From contig CALURX010000014.1 in the NCBI GenBank assembly GCA_944323265.1, positions 1-46,241 on the forward strand: a DNA stretch of 46,241 nt, in the 5' to 3' direction. The DNA comes from Candidatus Gastranaerophilales bacterium (GTDB lineage: Bacteria > Cyanobacteriota > Vampirovibrionia > Gastranaerophilales > Gastranaerophilaceae). The translations under genes and the position numbers were made by a program. Position 1 is the first letter of the stretch. Each line of letters begins with the position of its first letter. Positions 44,438 to 46,241 of the stretch are shown piece after piece. The notes below the pieces were generated by a model, which made no database searches, had not been told where the DNA came from, and was given only the letters and a program-made list of their open reading frames with translations.

Positions 44438-45127
44438 ATGAGCACAGCAGCCGTAAGTACAGAAACACAAACAATCAGCGTAATTATTATTGAAGACTTT
44501 AAACTAACAAGGGTTGGTTTACGTTGCGCCTTAAATTCAAATGAAGATATTAATGTTGTAGCAGAGAGTGATAATGCATTGGACGGATTAAAACTAATAG
44601 AAAAGCATAGTCCTGATATTGTACTTATGGACTTAGGTCTTGCCGGCATGAACGGTATCGAGGCAACTGTTAAAGTAAAGGAAATGAATAAGAATATTAA
44701 GGTTATAGCCCTGACTTCTCACGACAGAGAAGAAGAAGTTATCGCAGCATTATCATCTGGTGCTATGGCATATTGCCTTAAGGATATTGATCCATCAAAA
44801 CTGGCAGATGTAATAAGAGATGTAAAAAATGGTGTGTGCTGGCTTGACCCTGTAATAGCAAGAAAGGTTCTTGATTCTTTTCCAAAACAAGAAACGCTTG
44901 GAATTTTAAAGGATAAATCTTCTGACGAAGGCCGAGTTCCTTTGACTGAAAGAGAGTACGAAGTTCTAAAACATCTTGTTGATGGGAAGAGTAATACTGA
45001 AATTGCTAAAGAATTGATAGTTAGTGTGCATACTGCAAAAGCGCATGTGTGTTCAATTTTGCAAAAGATGTGCGTAAATGATAGAGTTCAGGCTGCCGTA
45101 AAGGCTGTAAAAGAGGGGTTGGTTTAA
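44438..45127 (+). CDS. NarL/FixJ-type response regulator
   Basis: 229 aa. N-terminal receiver: Glu19/Asp20 acidic pair, phospho-acceptor Asp65 in VLMDLGLAGMNG, Thr93 in ALTSHD and Lys115 in YCLKDID. C-terminal LuxR-type helix-turn-helix (about 165-229): LTEREYEVLKHLVDGKSNTE and VHTAKAHVCSILQKM. AGGAGGG precedes the ATG. No sensor kinase is adjacent, so it is an orphan in this window. A strong terminator follows. Confidence 0.93.
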   Translation: MSTAAVSTETQTISVIIIEDFKLTRVGLRCALNSNEDINVVAESDNALDGLKLIEKHSPDIVLMDLGLAGMNGIEATVKVKEMNKNIKVIALTSHDREEEVIAALSSGAMAYCLKDIDPSKLADVIRDVKNGVCWLDPVIARKVLDSFPKQETLGILKDKSSDEGRVPLTEREYEVLKHLVDGKSNTEIAKELIVSVHTAKAHVCSILQKMCVNDRVQAAVKAVKEGLV

Positions 45128-45150
45128 TTTTTACTTTTATAATGTATGCG

Positions 45151-45177
45151 AGGCGTCCGGATTTCGGGCGCCTTTTT
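45151..45177 (+). terminator. Terminator of the response-regulator gene
   Basis: AGGCGTCCG / CGGGCGCCT, 9 base pairs with one G-T, loop GATTT, then TTTTT on the plus strand, 24 bases after the stop. Confidence 0.93.
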
Positions 45178-45182
45178 GTCCT

Positions 45183-45209
45183 AAAAAAACCGCCTGTTTT
45201 GACAAGCGG
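45183..45209 (-). terminator. Terminator of the minus-strand gene at the right edge
   Basis: On the minus strand CCGC-x-TGT / ACA-x-GCGG (7 pairs, one mismatch) followed by seven Ts. It lies about 50 bases after that gene's stop and back to back with the opposing terminator. Confidence 0.85.
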
Positions 45210-45257
45210 AAAAGGGAAAAGGGATTAAAAAGGGAATAAAACGTAAATCTTACATCA

Positions 45258-46241
45258 TTAAGAGAATATACCGAATGTTCTTTCGATATTATCTTGAATA
45301 ACTTTTTTAACAGAATCATACTCAGTAGTAAGAGCAGTTCTTTCAGTTTCGAGCTTAGATAAATCCATATCGAATTTTTCATCTTTAGCATCGATTTGTT
45401 TAGTTTTGTATTCATACTCAGCTTCAGCTTTAGCGAGTGCTTTAGAATCAATAGAGGTAGTTTCGGTGTATCCGACATAAGTATCGGAGTTTGGCGAGGT
45501 TGATTCAAAAGAGAGTTCTCCGGATTTGTCGTCTATGTTAACAATATCAATAGTAATTTTGCCGGCCTGAACCATATTAGTCAGCCATTCTGAATTATTT
45601 GCAGCATCTCCGTCTAACCCATTATAATCAGCAATGCTGATACAGTTTCCGCCAGCGGCTTGAATTTGTTTGTAGATGTTAACGTAGTAATCAAAGAGTT
45701 CTTGATCAAATTTATCAAACTCATCAGACTCATTAGGATTAACACCTATAGCCTTGTAGAAAATTTGTTCAGCATATTTGTTGTAGAGATTGTAGTTGTA
45801 AGTTTTTTCTAGTTCGTCGTATTTAGCTTTGTTTTCATCATCGAGGTCATTATATCCACCATCTCCAGCTTTATCAAGAATCTTATTCATACTTTCTTTA
45901 ATAGAGCTTAGAGTGGTGTCATTTTGATTTTCCTCTGCGACATCACATTGAGCCTGGTTTAGATTTTCATCAAAAGTTCCGTCATCAAGATTTCCAATAC
46001 CTTCGTTATTCATCATATATATAGCGAAAGCATAAGGATCATCTTCTCCACCATCATCAATGTAGTTATCATAAGCATCTTTAATGTCATCTTGAACGAT
46101 AAGTCTGTTTTTTTCATCTTTAAGAGCGTATTGGTATGTGGAATCAACTGCATTTTTTCCGCATAGCGTGTTGAAAGTAGCAAGCACTGTATTTCCTTGC
46201 CAGTCTTTAACCGTAAGCGAAGTAGCATCAAGGGCTTCCAA
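45258..46241 (-). CDS. Acidic protein of unknown function, 5' end cut by window
   Basis: The last 327 residues are seen; the frame is open to the window edge, where the codon TTG is probably internal. Very rich in Asp, Asn, Glu and Tyr, with several loops such as DDGGEDDPYAF and DGGYNDLDDENK; the latter are not clean EF-hands. The C terminus is a coiled coil (about 265-320, KALAKAEAEYEYKTKQ, SKLETERTALTTEYDSVKK) ending in NIERTFGIFS. No signal peptide is visible in this part. Similar in composition to the EF-hand protein at 5-7.4 kb, and both end in a short hydrophobic C-terminal helix, which could be an export or assembly feature. Function unknown. Confidence 0.65.
   Translation of the reverse strand: MEALDATSLTVKDWQGNTVLATFNTLCGKNAVDSTYQYALKDEKNRLIVQDDIKDAYDNYIDDGGEDDPYAFAIYMMNNEGIGNLDDGTFDENLNQAQCDVAEENQNDTTLSSIKESMNKILDKAGDGGYNDLDDENKAKYDELEKTYNYNLYNKYAEQIFYKAIGVNPNESDEFDKFDQELFDYYVNIYKQIQAAGGNCISIADYNGLDGDAANNSEWLTNMVQAGKITIDIVNIDDKSGELSFESTSPNSDTYVGYTETTSIDSKALAKAEAEYEYKTKQIDAKDEKFDMDLSKLETERTALTTEYDSVKKVIQDNIERTFGIFS

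Noticed and set aside
45137..45508. 123-aa minus-strand frame across the terminators
   Set aside because: It crosses two terminators and lies mostly inside the larger frame of the edge gene, with poor composition for a protein.

Overview
The window is chromosomal DNA from an AT-rich bacterium with short intergenic gaps and dense, often overlapping genes. It has enzymes for a diderm-type surface polysaccharide (gmhA, ugd, glf, several family-2 glycosyltransferases), type IV pilin-like proteins with a GFT(I/L)xELLITLGI leader, a PDZ/radical-SAM protein of the DUF512 type that is widespread in cyanobacteria, and a DHH protein starting MNVNFQAN. By inference this fits a gut relative of the cyanobacteria (Gastranaerophilales/Melainabacteria); no rRNA or marker tree is available to prove it. 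No prophage, transposase, CRISPR array or rRNA was seen. One tRNA (Arg, CCG) is present. Both ends cut a gene.

Layout. 1-1.57 kb: end of a repeated membrane protein. 1.7-3.6 kb: clpP-clpX protease operon. 3.6-7.4 kb (minus): a large EF-hand-containing protein followed by an overlapping kinase-like protein, with a perfect bidirectional terminator hairpin between or inside them. 7.6-8.9 kb: two tandem, homologous pilin-like genes. 9.0-10.7 kb: phosphate uptake pair (DUF47/PhoU-like plus Pit). 10.7-12.2 kb (minus): pyruvate kinase. 12.3-18.9 kb (minus): seven-gene surface-sugar run (GT2, glf, acyltransferase, epimerase, ugd, gmhA, and an M48-like protein with an altered active site). 19.0-20.8 kb: exported protein of unknown function, a 340-base gap with three consecutive long hairpins, and two unknown small genes leading into prmC. 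21.6-23.6 kb (minus): two more GT2 genes. 24.0-25.4 kb: zinc-ribbon-like protein overlapping a spmA-spmB pair.

25.5-33.2 kb: a 2550-residue coiled-coil protein with a recently amplified 59-residue repeat. 33.2-35.7 kb: a tightly overlapped run of a GlcD-type FAD oxidase, CutA and a HEXXH protein. 35.7-39.2 kb: TPR protein, nadB-nadC (quinolinate branch of NAD synthesis) and a small coiled-coil protein. 39.3-40.6 kb: tRNA-Arg and a DHH phosphoesterase. 40.7-44.4 kb: GAF-GGDEF-degenerate HD-GYP signalling protein, PadR-like regulator and DUF512 protein as one operon. 44.4-45.1 kb: NarL-type response regulator. 45.3 kb to end (minus): C-terminal part of an acidic protein.

The parts least explained by known families are the EF-hand/kinase-like pair, the giant repeat-bearing coiled-coil protein, and the three-hairpin intergenic element. 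Two independent proteins (M48-like and HD-GYP) have lost a catalytic-type His to Tyr. Several starts were moved from the longest ORF to the codon with a good Shine-Dalgarno; these are noted per gene.
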